Shown one piece after another: positions 45,230 to 56,964 of a DNA stretch of 64,000 bases; the stretch's first letter is position 1; every line of letters starts with the position of its first letter. Under the pieces are notes generated by a model that searched no databases, was not told the DNA's origin, and was given only the letters and a program-made list of their open reading frames with translations. The position numbers were made by a program, and so were the translations under genes. This DNA comes from Dermatemys mawii (lineage: Eukaryota; Chordata; Testudines; Dermatemydidae): the NCBI GenBank assembly GCA_007922305.1, contig ML677365.1:17441417-17505416 (forward strand), read 5' to 3'.

Positions 45230-46690
45230 GGTTATATAAATAAAATGTATTACGAAACAAAAGGCAAAAAACTATTATGTACATAGTTTAGTCCTATTCA
45301 GTGTCTACTCAGCGCTTCTTGGCTTGTCTCTTGTATTCATTAAATGGAGCGTCTCTTGTCACTGTCCAGCAATAGTCTGCAAGCATTGATGGGCTCCATT
45401 TGCCCTGATAGCGTTTCTCCATTGTTGCAATGTCCTGGTGAAATCGCTCGCTGTGCTCGTTGCTCACTACTCCACAGTTTGGTGGAAAAAAATCTAGATG
45501 AGAGTGCAAAAAATGTATCTTTAGTGACATGTTGCAGCCAAGGCTTTTGTATGCCTTGAGGAACATGGAAACCCTAACATCACCTGCCAGGAGATTCCAC
45601 TGCTGTAGTCTGGAGCCCAACAGCTCTGCCTTACTCTTGGGTAGTTCCAAATCCCTGACAAGTTCATTCAGTTCAGCTTCTGTTATGAGGTGTGGTTCAG
45701 AGGAGGAGGATGGGAGAAAATGTGGGTCCTGTGACATTGATGGTTCAGGACCAGAAGTTTCATCCCCTTCCTCTTCCTCGTCTGACTCAAGTGAGAATGA
45801 TTCTGGTGCATCAGAAACCGGCAGTCCTTCTCCATGGGGTATTGGGCGTATAGCTGATGGAATGCTTGGATAATGCACAGTCCACTTTTTCTTCTTGACA
45901 CACCTTTCCCAACTGGAGGCACCGTGCAGAAGTAACAATTGCTGGTATGATCTGTTGGCTCTCTCCAAATCATTGGCACTGCAAAAGGCATAGATTTCCT
46001 TTTCCTGTTCAACCACTGGCAAAGATTTGTTGCACAAGTGTTGCAGCATATGTGTGGGGCCCACCTCTTGTCCTGATCTCCAATTTTGCAGCCAAAATAA
46101 AGGTGATAGGCTTTCTTAACCATAGTGGTTATACTGCACTTTTGTGCAAAAATCACTTCACCACAAACATAGCAGAAGTTATCTGCACTGTTCACACAAG
46201 TAGGAGGCATCTCTGCTCACTTTGGCTAAACAGAAATGTGTCCCTTTGCAAAATCAAACACTGACAAAAAAGAGAGAACGGCACTGTGTGATTTCTAGAG
46301 CTGATATAGGGCAATTTGTTCAGCAGAGTGATGTAAGCTTCATTATGATTGCATCATCCATGACTTCTAGGAATAACATGATGCAATTCATATCATGTAT
46401 GACGCAATACCAGCTTCAGAGTACATCATTCATTGTTTTGCCTAAAAAGCAAGTACTGTCCAAACCTAGTCATAGATTTATTCATAGATCCAGTCAAAGA
46501 TGTATTTTAGTCATTTCTGGTTTAAATTGAGATCCCTTCCCTTTATAACTCACTTATCCTCTGCCATTCCCATGTCAAGGGTCGTATATACTGACCCAAT
46601 AGCATATCTTGAAAACTAGAGCCAATCAAAAATTTTAAGCATCATTTTCGTTCTCAGTGACCCAGAATTAGTAAAGTTTGACTACATTTA
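45230..46690 (-). mobile_element. Transposon carrying a zinc-finger gene, internally deleted
   Basis: The gene remnant at 45,309-46,210 sits in a unit whose flanks (46,211-46,690 upstream on the minus strand and 45,230-45,308 downstream) also belong to a repeat I recall from turtle genomes. No terminal inverted repeat or TSD could be fixed, so boundaries and superfamily are uncertain. The minus-strand 5' flank includes 'tgatgcaatcataatgaagc'-like sequence near 46,340. Confidence 0.5.
45309..46210 (-). pseudogene. Cys-rich zinc-finger transposon protein, frameshifted and internally deleted
   Basis: Translation starts at ATG 46,210 (MPPTCVNSADNFCYVCGE). CxxC pairs fall at residues 13-16, 56-59 and 92-95, with further Cys at 41 and 55, suggesting an N-terminal zinc-binding domain. 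The frame shifts near 45,896, within an A-rich run. In the next frame it has a Pro/Ser/Glu-acidic linker (about 45,700-45,830), 'LITEAELNELVRDLELPKSK', 'ELLGSRLQQWNLL', and a C-terminal block 'NMSLKIHFLHSHLDFFPPN', 'SERFHQDIATMEKRYQGKWS', ending at a stop at 45,309. Related proteins I recall have several hundred residues between 'QWNLL' and 'KAYK.LGCNMSLK', probably the catalytic core. That is missing here. No function is claimed beyond transposon origin; the open 251-codon frame starting at 46,064 is not a natural start. Confidence 0.8.
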
Positions 46691-46711
46691 TTTCAGAAGC
46701 ATTTTGGCTGT

Positions 46712-46832
46712 AGAGCAGTGTTACCTGTTCTGTTCCTTCTTTCTGGAACACCTGGCATTGGCAACTGTCAGAAGACAGGATACTGAGCTAGATGGACCTA
46801 TGGTCTGACCTAACCTGGCCGTTCTTATGATC
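46712..46832 (+). mobile_element. CR1 LINE 3' end
   Basis: 'ctggaacacctggcattggc', 'gacaggatactgagctagat' and 'ctggccgttcttatgat' match the last 120 bases of CR1. Confidence 0.85.
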
Positions 46833-46839
46833 AAGTTTA

Positions 46840-49590
46840 ACTACATAGAACTCCAGGTTGACAGAACATAATATTTTTTTTCACAACAAAGAATAATAGT
46901 GTGCATTTAACTTACCTATATAGGGTCAGTCATCACTATGGTATCTCAATGATATTTGGATCAAATCCTACTTGTCTTATTAACCAAGACAAAATATGCA
47001 TACAAGGTACAATATTTCATACAAAAAATGAATGGAATGAGAATAAGATCCTGCAGAAATAGCCTAGCATGGGATCATATCATTAAAAACTGCAATAAGC
47101 CTAAAAGATTGGGAGCATGCAACTTTAACTTTTGCATTTACTGATGTCTTAATATCATCCACCCATTTTCTTAATGTAGTTTTCTATACAGAACTCTCAA
47201 GGGTATTTTTGTAAATGAAAACAGTTAACTCTGTATCTTTGTTACAATTTAACTATACAGCACAACATTGGCAAAAGAAGATTCTGAAGGAAGAGGACTC
47301 ACTTTGAGTGAGAGGTGCCACTGCTAATATTTTTCTGTTTTATCTTTGATTCTTCCCTGACGTTCCCATTCCGGGACATTATTACAAATGCTGGTACAAT
47401 ATTTATCATTTAAGCTATCATAGAAGACCTATACTTATGTCTTGGAAGAAACCTGTAATTGATTTAAAATCTTTTTGAAGGGCTAATAACCTTGTGCTTC
47501 ATGTCTCAAACCAATCTCTAACTATGAGGGATTAGGATGAGACCTTTATGGGGCATATAATGTAATAGCTGCCTAGTGAGGATATCTTACAACTTCCTCT
47601 GTCAACAGCGCTGAGCAGTGTCAGATAATGGAGTACTTGGACAACAGATTTGACCCAGTGAGGCAATTCCTACAGTCCTACATTGTTTCTATGAGTCGTC
47701 TTCATTTCAGAGTGATTACTAAATTTCATTGGTACTTAAGAAAGCAGAACTTTCAACAAGACACAAACATTTCAGAACCTGAGCTCCCAAGGATCTAATG
47801 TATAGATACTTAAAGAGACAAGTATGGCCATCAGAAATGCATATGATCGGCTCTCACTTTAGTCAATGAGAACGGCATGTGTCTGTGCACTGATGACCCT
47901 TTATTGTAGATCTAATTTAGTTTATAGGCTTGGTTCTGTTCCTGCATCAGGTTTACGCTGGTGTAACTCAGTTGACATGGATGGAGTTGCTCTTTATTTA
48001 CACTGAGGCAAGCGAAGGCAGAATTAGGCACTATCTACTAATTTGTACTGGCTGCACATTGAATAGCTTATGGATTCCTGGAGCCTTGGAACCAGACTTT
48101 ATGACATGATGTAGCCTTCTAGTGTGCGTATAACCTTCCAGCACATTTTCACTTTTACTGTAACTTCTCTTGGGTTATTTTTTTTTGTAATGTCTGTTAC
48201 TGATGCTCAATGCACACTTCTAAAAAGTCTAGCTTGCAAAAAGATCCTGCAATAGAGCAACTTGTTTAACTTTCCTTCCCAGCAGGCACCTTCCCACACA
48301 GAATCTCCCAGTGAGAGGAGATATCTAGAAGATTCACAAGAAGAATGCCTGTGTTTTGTGGCTCAGCCACATTTACTCCAGTGCCTTGTTAGAAAGTTAC
48401 AGCTTGACCTCAAACTGACCTTTATATTTATAGGCCAAAGGGAGTAGTTATGTAACTGAGAACAGAATGACTTTAAAAAAGCAGCAGCAATGTAGAACAG
48501 GTCACAAAAAGAGAAACGATAGTCACAAAGTGTTGGTGTATAAAGTTAATACAAAAGGCAGATAGGGACCACCTGCTTCCTGTTCCCCCTACCTCCCACC
48601 CAACCTGGAATCAAACTGGTTCTATATATTCATTAAAGTCCAACCTTCCCCTCCTTCCTTATTATGTACTGTAATTCATTACACAGCATGCTTTCGACAA
48701 ATTAAAAACCTCCACTACGACTGTCCAGCTAATAGGAATTTTTTGGAGTGTTTTTTCTTCTAGTTTCTTTTATGTCAACACTTTAACACCTTGCTAGTTT
48801 ATTGTATTGGGCAAGAGCAAGGCTTTTTTTAAAAACAAAACTATACTGTCAGACATTAAATTTTAAGCACTGCTCTGAAAGTAATACCCCGAATGGGGCA
48901 AATAAGAAGAAACATATTAATCCATAGGTTTTGTGCAATGCATAATTCAATACAAAATAAACCTGTAACACCCAAACATGGAAAATGCTTAAAGGCAACA
49001 TAAAACCACAAGCCATGTTTCTCTTTTAATGTATTCCTCCAGGAAAAGTCAGTACCCACTATAAATCAGCATGTTTGTTTTATATTAGATCTCATTTTAC
49101 AAAGAAAAGTGAAAGATTTTGCTAACAAAGTAGGTAAATGTGTACCTGCTAATAGACTGCAAGTGAGAACATGGTCAAACCCTGCCATGATAAAAGTTCA
49201 TCACGCTGACATACAGAAAACTCAAAGCTGACTCCTTGGACCGTACCTATAAATATGGCAGGGAGCCTAAGAAGGAAAATTGAGTAAAATTGCAGTTTGT
49301 TTTACTTCACTGGTGAAATGACCATTTGTTTCCAAATAGTCCCTCAGCTCATCTCTTTAATGGCCATTACTCCACTGTACTGACATGCTGTTAGGGGTGT
49401 TGCATGTTACCTCGTTGTCAGGAAGGGCTGCTAGAGTTCATTAAGAAATTATAAGAATAACCCAAATGCCTTCAAAACTAGATTTAGGAATAATCTTAGA
49501 AATGATCAGTGATTTCAAAATTAAATCTTTCGTAACGCAGCATCAGAGTTACCCAAGAGCTGAATAGAACTTACCAAGAGTATTGTTATG
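46840..49590. other. Repeat-poor AT-rich DNA, no gene seen
   Basis: A weak CR1-like end may lie at 47,600-47,692 ('tggagtacttggacaacaga', 'gtgaggcaattcctac'). A degenerate 'acgctggtgtaactca' motif lies near 47,955. Otherwise nothing was recognised. Confidence 0.4.
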
Positions 49591-49599
49591 AAATCAGAA

Positions 49600-50125
49600 G
49601 AAATATGTACCTGTTATCACAGACAGGTTATGGGCAGTTAGATCTATTAGTCAGAGTCCACAATCAAAAAATAGGAGTCAGCTGTCAGCTGGGTCAGGAT
49701 ACCATGAGCTCAGAAGCAAGAGACAAAATGGAGATTGGAACCATAGGTCAGGATGTCAGAGACAGGAGACAAACTGAAGATTGGGAACCACCAGTCAGAT
49801 GCCAGGAGTCAAGCCAAGCTGGTATGCTAGAGGAGCAGGTAGAGGGAAGCACAAGGTGCACAGTCCAGATCAAGCTGGAACTTAATTGTTCAGACAGCTC
49901 TCTGTGCCTGCTGCTGGCTTAAGTAGGGATAGTTGGATAGTCAGCATCTCTGGGACTCTGCCAATCAGACCCAGGGAACGGAGCCTCCCACTGGTGCTGA
50001 TGTTCCTGGGCCCCGGGTAAGCTATTGCCAGCAGGCTGCCAGGTGGCAGCTAAGAGTGTGGCTATGCCTCCAGAATCTTATGGGACTGGGTTTGAGACCT
50101 GAGGCTCATGACATCTGTAATAGAG
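49600..50125 (+). repeat. GTCAG-rich repeat, possible LTR
   Basis: From 49,650 to 49,810 the motif 'gtcag' recurs at short, irregular spacing ('agtcagctgtcagctgggtc', 'ggtcaggatgtcagagacag', 'ccagtcagatgccaggagtc'). This is followed by 'ggcttaagtagggatagttg' and 'gccaggtggcagctaag'. I recall such GTCAG-rich sequence from turtle LTR elements, but no ends were found. Confidence 0.35.
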
Positions 50126-50129
50126 TAGC

Positions 50130-50750
50130 ATGTAAAGTTATTTAAAAATAACTGAGAGATAAAGTAGACTTGATTTGCAGAAGTCAATATTTTGGAAGAT
50201 TATATTCAAAAGTTCCAATAAGAATAAAAAAGCCTAACATTTGCAATTAGATACATAGCTATAAACCAAAATCCTATTTTTTAACCTCTTTCAGGTAATT
50301 CACAAGCTTTTAACTAGCCATCAGGATCCCCTAACTGTGATAATAAGCACTAATAAAGTATAGAGGAACTACAGGATGTACATCTATTACATTGCAAATG
50401 AATGCATGCCAAAACCACAGAGACTAGGTAACACAAATTGCTCGGAGAGATTAGATATTATATAAATACATTAAATTGATTCAAACAAAGGAAAACAAGT
50501 GTGAAATGTAGTAGCCTTATATTTCTTCTTTACTTTCAATCACCTCCCGGCATGGATGATACTTTTTAAAAACAGAGTGTGATGCTAGCTAGACTGAAAT
50601 GTTTGTTTTATAGTGTCATGTAATTTGAAATCCTCTTAACAGCAGTCTTGCTACCTTCTCTTCATTTTTGCTTAGCCACTTCTATTATCTAGAACCAGAT
50701 TCTGCACTAGATACAGGTGAAACGCCTATTTGAAATTTAAGCTGAATATC
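50130..50750. other. No gene or clear repeat seen
   Basis: AT-rich DNA. Confidence 0.4.
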
Positions 50751-50754
50751 AGAG

Positions 50755-50990
50755 GGGAAATAAAAACCTTCTAGACAGTGAGAAATGTTGGGCTATGGAA
50801 CAGTCTCCCAAGGAAAATAGTGGAGACTGCATCACATGGAACATTAAAACCTACACTGAAAAATACCTTAGGAAATGTAATGGAGGAAACAATCCTCCTC
50901 TGGCAGGGCAATGGACTGGATGACCTAATAGTGCTCTTCTCTGATTGTTTATTTGGAATTCAGCATCTGGTGGTCCTTGATGGTAATCTA
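50755..50990 (+). mobile_element. Diverged CR1-like LINE 3' end
   Basis: The frame at 50,778 reads 'MRNVGLWNSLPRKIVETASH' then 'LKPTLKNTL' and 'NGLDDLIVLFSDC'. This tracks the CR1 ORF2 C-terminus ('WN.LP..IVE..S...FK') and the transition into the UTR. It is older than the other CR1 copies here. Confidence 0.65.
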
Positions 50991-51009
50991 GTCACCCTCT
51001 GGGCAAGTA

Positions 51010-54000
51010 CCTGAAGAGTTTGGGACTTATTTGGTCAAAGATGCAGCACAAGTTGATTGGTTTATTGGTCCTTATGCTGAGTTCTGGATGAGATCCAGTT
51101 GGTCGAGCATATTTTCTTCTTACCTGAATCTGGCACAGAATCAATGAGAATTTACATATCAAATGAAGTTTTGTTCAGCAAAAGCTAGTATTACAAAGGA
51201 ATGCTGGCTTGGCAGCACAATGTCTTTGTTCTTGGACAGTTAAGATACAGATTTCCCAAAATGCTTAAAGCACTTGACTAACTTAAGTAAGTCCTGAGCT
51301 TGATGGATGATATCACAGAGTAAAAAGTATGAGTGGCAGATGCAGGCTTTCTGTGGAATGTTTACACTACTTTGAGATAAGACCATGTATCAAATTTCTC
51401 ATTCATGTGTATCATTATACAGCTTCAAAAACATAACCAGGACCAACTCTCTCCTCAGTCTCACCTGTGCAATCCCACCAACTCCACTGATGTTGCACAG
51501 GCATGAAAAAGGAGGAACTTGGCCCAATAATCTACTGCTCTAGGAGAAATTTTCACTTAGATAAATATATGAGGAGTAAATCCTTTAGAAATCAAGGTTA
51601 CTACAGGGGCTCTGCATGGAACAAATTGCAGGATTGGGACCCAAAAGAAAGAAATTCTATGGAAAAGTCCTATTGAATGTAATGTGATGAGCCAAGACTA
51701 GAGATTTAAGATGCAGCGGAATTAATAAGGGCCTTGAAGGTGAAGACACGAACATTGCTACAATAAGCCTATGCAGTTTGATTTAGTATAAGGACAATTA
51801 TTATAAGCAGTAGCAGTCAAGAGATATACATTCCCTGAGAGATTAAGGGCTGCCTGGGAAAAGTTGATGGCCAGTGACACTCAAGGCTTTAACCCCAGCT
51901 AGTCCCCAACAAACGTCTGGTGCTGAGGCCTCTATCGCTATTAAATAGGGGTAAGGAATTGCCTGAGATGTTATTTTTCTTCGTCCATTAGGTTTCACTG
52001 TGGTACAGTTCAGGGCTAATCATTACATATGTCAAGTGCTTTGAGCTATTTTATCCTCTTGGGATGAAAACTATTCTTCCCAACCCCCCACCCCACCTGC
52101 CAACCAATATTTCAGGTGAAAAGCAGAAATAAATAGAGTGTGAGCAAGAAAATATGATAGAAGGGAAAAGAGAGAGACTGACACAGCCCTGGGACAAGGT
52201 GTGTATAGTACTGAACTTTAAAGCTAATTTATTTAGTAAAAGACATGTTGTGTGTTTCAGATACACTGAAATGCTGCAATCAGTTTTAGAAATGTGATAC
52301 ACAAAAAGATGAACTTCATACTAAACTCAACGGACTCCCAAGATATCCTTATACACATAAAGTGAAATAATTAGACCTTGGATGAAAAATCTTGACAGTA
52401 CAAAGAAAGACCATGATCTAATATCAGCACAAAGTTAACAGATGTCATTAAATGAGATGATTAGCCGATGACGGAAGGTCACACCCAGTTTACTTTTCAC
52501 AGTTGACAGATCAAAGTTATTTGAGAAAAGAATGAATACAGTTACTCTAGGAAAATCCTTTCACATAACATTAAGTCTCCCTTCTGTCTTGTGTTTAAGA
52601 CATGCACTGTCAGGAAAAATATGAGCATAGTGTACAGTAAACCAGTTTTAAACAATGGACATTTTAAAAACAAACCTCTTAGTAATAGCCAAAATTCAAT
52701 GTGAAATTGTGACCAAAGGCTTTTTACACTTTCAAATTGTGTGAATGGTTTTACAGCTTGCCTGAATTATTATGAACTTGATTCTGTTCTGAGTTACACA
52801 GTTCTAAATGAGGAGTACTTCCACTGAAATGGATAGGACAGATCCTCACCTGGCAAATCACCACACGCCAATTCATACCAGCTAAGGATCCATGCAGTAG
52901 GAGTTAAACTGGCTGGAATTTGTGTCCTACCGTGGAGAATCAAACCTTATAGCTTTATCCTGATAAAAAAATGTTTTACTCTGCCACGCTGCACACTAGC
53001 CTTTGTTAAATAACTGCAGTATCTTATTACTGTCATCCTTAGCCTCCCTCACTCTTGTCCTCCCTATTATTTTGTTTCCCCTTTACTTATGTCATGTATG
53101 AAATAAGAGTATAAGCTCTTCACGGCAGAGACCATTGGCCAAATCGTTGGCTGGTGTAAATCAGTGCCATTCCATAGAAGTCACCTTCAAGTGATTTCAC
53201 AAGCTGTGAATGTGACCTAGTGTTTTATTTACACTGGTAGATCACTAGCCCACTTTAGGGTACTGGGTATTAATATAATATGAATCTAACATAAAATTTA
53301 AAATGTGATATTCTTGTATTTCTATATTCTTAACTATAATGTTATTCCCCCCCACCAAAAAAAATTCTGTAAATATAGATAGAGTGAGAATATTTTAAGC
53401 CTAAAATATAAAACCTGCCTTCCTTTTTTGTACCTCATTTTGCTACTGCAAGTGTAATTGTTTTCAGGTACAAATGAAATCAAATAGGCATTTAATTACC
53501 CAACTGCAATCATGAACCAAGTGGTTAGTTAGATATCTACAGGTCAAAATCCCACCTGGTTTAACTTGGTGTAACTCCATTCTATGCTTATTTACACCAG
53601 CTAAGGATCTGGCCCTGTATGGCCTCATGTAACAGCAAATAATTGTTCTTGCACTTGTATTTATTCTGGCTATTCAATCCAGATTCTGGATTATGGCTGG
53701 GGTTTTTTAAAAAAATAAAATAAAATAAAACCTGCTATCTCAATTTGTTCTACACAATTATGTCACTATGCCAAAAATACACGTATTCGTTCTTATTAAA
53801 AATAAACTACAGATTCAGAATCAACTGGCACACAATATACATATTAGAAAACAAGATAAAATATACTTGCGCCTTTATAAAGAAACTGGGAGGTAAAATA
53901 TTTGTCCTGTAATAAACAATATTCAAGAAAGTTTATGTAGGGGAGTTTCAACAGGCTGCAGTTCACATATTCTCTAAACCCTTCTGTCAGCTAAAGTTAC

Positions 54001-55085
54001 CATTTGGAGATAGAAACCCTTTCTCCTAACATTAAAGAATGTTTTTAAATGGAGAAAGATTATGCTAGCCACTGCCCTCAGCAAACTAGGGAATTTGTTC
54101 CCTGCCAAACCTGCTGTGGGATGAGAATCAAGATATTAAGGCCCTGCCCGGGAAGAATGATTGTTTCATTGTGTGAAGGTATTTCTGTTACACGCAGCAC
54201 AACATCAGAGTTCATCACAGAAGCATCTACTGGATTATAAAAACTCTCACCACGATGATCATCAGGAATTTTAGCTGTATCAAAATAAAAGGTCCAGAGA
54301 ATCTAAAGTGACTAATAGAAAAAAGAAAGGGAGGGCTTAACCTTTGTCCTGGGGGTGATAAAATAGCATCACATGGCTGAAAATCAGTCTAACTTTCAGC
54401 CATGTGATACAGTTGACACAGTGGCTTTGGTGAAAGCTACAGAATGGTATCAGTCTCTAAAAAAATCATATTTGAAAGTCCTTTTTAATTATATCTTCAA
54501 AATACTGATTTCAAATTACTACACGTTTTTACTATGGATCTGTATGTTTATAGGTTATATTTTCATGTTTGAATTCAAAGCAATTATAATATTCACAAAA
54601 GACATAGACATGAACTACAGCATGCAATCCAGAATTCACTTGCTGATGCTGCTAATGTACATATACAGTATTTTGTTACACAGAATCCAGATCTAGCTGT
54701 CTAGGTATTTGTAAGGTGCCAATCACTGTGGTAGTTAGGTGATATAAATGGAATTAATGGACATAAGACAATTCCAGAAGGAACTTTGAGCAAGGACGGC
54801 ACACTGCGCTGGAAGTTGCTGTTACCAAGAGAGTTAGTAAATGGGTTTGTTTGGGTGCTTCAGCATGTGCATAGTTTATTCCTTTGAGAGAAATTGTCCA
54901 GAGGATACTGCCATAAAACTGCAGGATCTGATCTGTGAAATAGTTGTCACCAATCCTAGTAAGCTGTTTAACTTTCTTTGATTGCAAAATTCCATGGGAA
55001 TAGATATCCATACTAGACAGTGGCCATTTTTTTCCATGCTGTAATAAAGGAGTGACACACACATTGCTGGTGTGAAACTACTCTT
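51010..55085. other. Repeat-poor AT-rich DNA, no gene seen
   Basis: No coding exon was recognised. Degenerate 'taaat/gtgtaa' short palindromic repeats occur near 51,465, 52,790, 53,155 and 53,560. An (AAAAT)n-like tract lies at 53,709-53,730. Confidence 0.45.
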
Positions 55086-55094
55086 TATTTCCCA

Positions 55095-55995
55095 GACTCA
55101 GCCTGTATGTCATCTTCATTCTCTTTGACTTCTTCCCTGCCTTTGATATTGATGATCACTCCCTCCATCTGGACATTCTATCCTCCCTGAGTTTTCATGA
55201 TACTCTCCTCTCCCGGTTCTCCTTCTACCTTTCTAAGACTTCAGATCTTTCCTGCAGATCCATCTCCATACCACCCCATTCCACTCCACTCCAACTCTCT
55301 GTGGGAGGTCACCAGATATTTATCCTACACCCTCTCTTGCAGCTACAACTTCTCAGTGGGCAACTTCATCCAATTGCATGGGTTTTACTATCTTCTCTGT
55401 TCTGCTAACTCTCCAGTCTCTTTCTCCAGACTGCCTACCATCCTGCTTAATATCATATGTCTCATTGTTTCTGACATTTTATGTTTGATGGCCTGCTGTC
55501 ATCCCAAATTAACATGGCTGAAACTGAACTCTTGATCTTTCCTCCTAGACCCTCTCTGCTACCCCATCTTCACCATGACTGCATTGACATGCTTTCTGTC
55601 ATCCAACCCCCACAATCTCAAGGCCAACTATCACTCCTCGATGTCACATCCAGTCCATAACCAAGTCCCATAGCTTCTTCCTTCCAGTATCTCAAAAATT
55701 TAACCCTTCCTCTCTTTTCTCACAACCAAAGCACTGGTCCATGCCTGGGTCATCTACTGCCGTCTCCTGCTCTTAAGTCTTTTTGATACTAATCTTGCCC
55801 TCTCCAATCTATCCAAAATGCTGCTACTAAAACTATCTATTATGCCTACTTTTATGACCTTGTCAGTTCCATCACAGAGTTCTTTCACTGGGTCTGCAAT
55901 GTGTTGAGTGTCATATTTGAATATCTTCTCCTTGCTCTGAAGCCTCCACATCATGCAGCCCCCTCCCTCATCCTATATCTCTCACCTGCTCTCTT
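55095..55995 (+). pseudogene. L2-like LINE reverse-transcriptase remnant
   Basis: The CT-rich plus strand decodes in shifting frames as 'LFDFFPAFDIDDHSLHLDIL', then 'SFHDTLLSRFSFYLS', then 'NMAETELLIFPP', and 'SNLSKMLLLKL', near the end 'LLALKPPHHAAPS'. In L2-type reverse transcriptases the corresponding blocks are 'LD.S.AFDTVDH..LL..L', 'G..D..L.WF.SYLS', and 'LN..KTE.LLF'. The catalytic YADD is not readable. There are several stops and frameshifts. Confidence 0.65.
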
Positions 55996-56015
55996 TTCAT
56001 GTTCCCCCTCATCAC

Positions 56016-56153
56016 TGTTGTGATAATTGAGCCTGCAAATTTACCCTAATTGTGAACTCAATGGTAAAAAGTGTGTGAAAGTTCATAAGATGTCACAATA
56101 ACCTATAACAACTGTTGTTTGGAAAAGGTGCAAAAGGAAAGCATGTTTTCTAG
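56016..56153 (+). mobile_element. LTR-like element, 5' fragment
   Basis: It starts 'tgttgtgataattgagcct' and continues 'aagttcataagatgtc', as at 33,555. The two copies diverge steadily and this one stops after about 140 bases, where an antisense CR1 begins. Confidence 0.65.
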
Positions 56154-56392
56154 ACCTTTAATCATTTGTGTTGCTCTCCTCTGGACTATTCGTCCACATC
56201 TTTCCTGAAATGTGGTTCCTAGAACTGGACACAATACTCCAGTTGAGGCCTAATCAGTGCAGAGTAGAGTGAAACAATTATTTCTTGTGTCTTGCTTACT
56301 ACACTGGGTTTCCAAACAGTTATGCACCTGTCTTATTGTAGCTCCTCTAGGCTATATTTCCCTAGTTTGTTTATGAGAAGGTCAATATACAA
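56154..56392 (-). mobile_element. Antisense CR1 LINE fragment
   Basis: 'tgttgctctcctctggacta', 'aactggacacaatactccag' and 'ttgaggcctaatcagtgcag' are the antisense ORF2 C-terminal region of CR1. The same region is present at 18.93-19.03 kb. The 3' end is missing. Confidence 0.85.
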
Positions 56393-56394
56393 TG

Positions 56395-56462
56395 GGTAAA
56401 ATTTTCAAAAGCACCAAAGTCACTTAGGAACCTAACTTAGGTGCTTTTTAAAATTTTATTCA
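56395..56462. repeat. Short palindromic repeat fragment
   Basis: 'gggtaaaattttcaaaagca' and 'tttttaaaattttattcata' flank 'cttaggaacctaacttaggt', giving an imperfect inverted repeat. It is probably a fragment of a small MITE. Confidence 0.5.
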
Positions 56463-56572
56463 TAGTTTTGTGGTACTGCTTTATATTCCCTCATACATAA
56501 CATCAGATGAGATCAAACAATGTCATGTGTAAACCAGCATAATATAAAGCCTACACTTACTCAGTAAGGAAG

Positions 56573-56958
56573 TGTTATTTACTCCTTCTCATAACACAAG
56601 AACTAGGGGTCACCAAATGAAATTAATAGGCAGCAGGTTTAAAACAAATAAAAGGAAGAATGTCTTCACATCACATAGTCAATCTGTGGAACTCTTTGCC
56701 AGAGGATGTTGTGAAGGCCAAGACTATAACATGGTTCAAGAAAGAACTAGATAAATTCATGGAGGAATGGTCCATCAGTGGTTATCCTCCGTTTGCCAGA
56801 AACTGTGAATAGGTGATAGAGGATGGATCACTTGATGATTATGTGTTCTGTTCATTCCGCTGGGGCACCTGGCATTGGCCACTGTTGGGAGACAGGATAC
56901 TGGGCTAGATGGACCTTCGGTCTGACCCAGTACAGCTATTCTTATGTTCTTATGTTCA
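56573..56958 (+). mobile_element. CR1 LINE 3' end
   Basis: It runs from 'cataacacaagaactagggg' through 'ggaactctttgccagagga' to 'gacccagtacagctattctt' and 'atgttcttatgttc'. The terminal short repeat 'cttatgtt' is the CR1 3' octamer-type end. It is one of the best preserved CR1 ends in the window. Confidence 0.92.
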
Positions 56959-56964
56959 CATATA

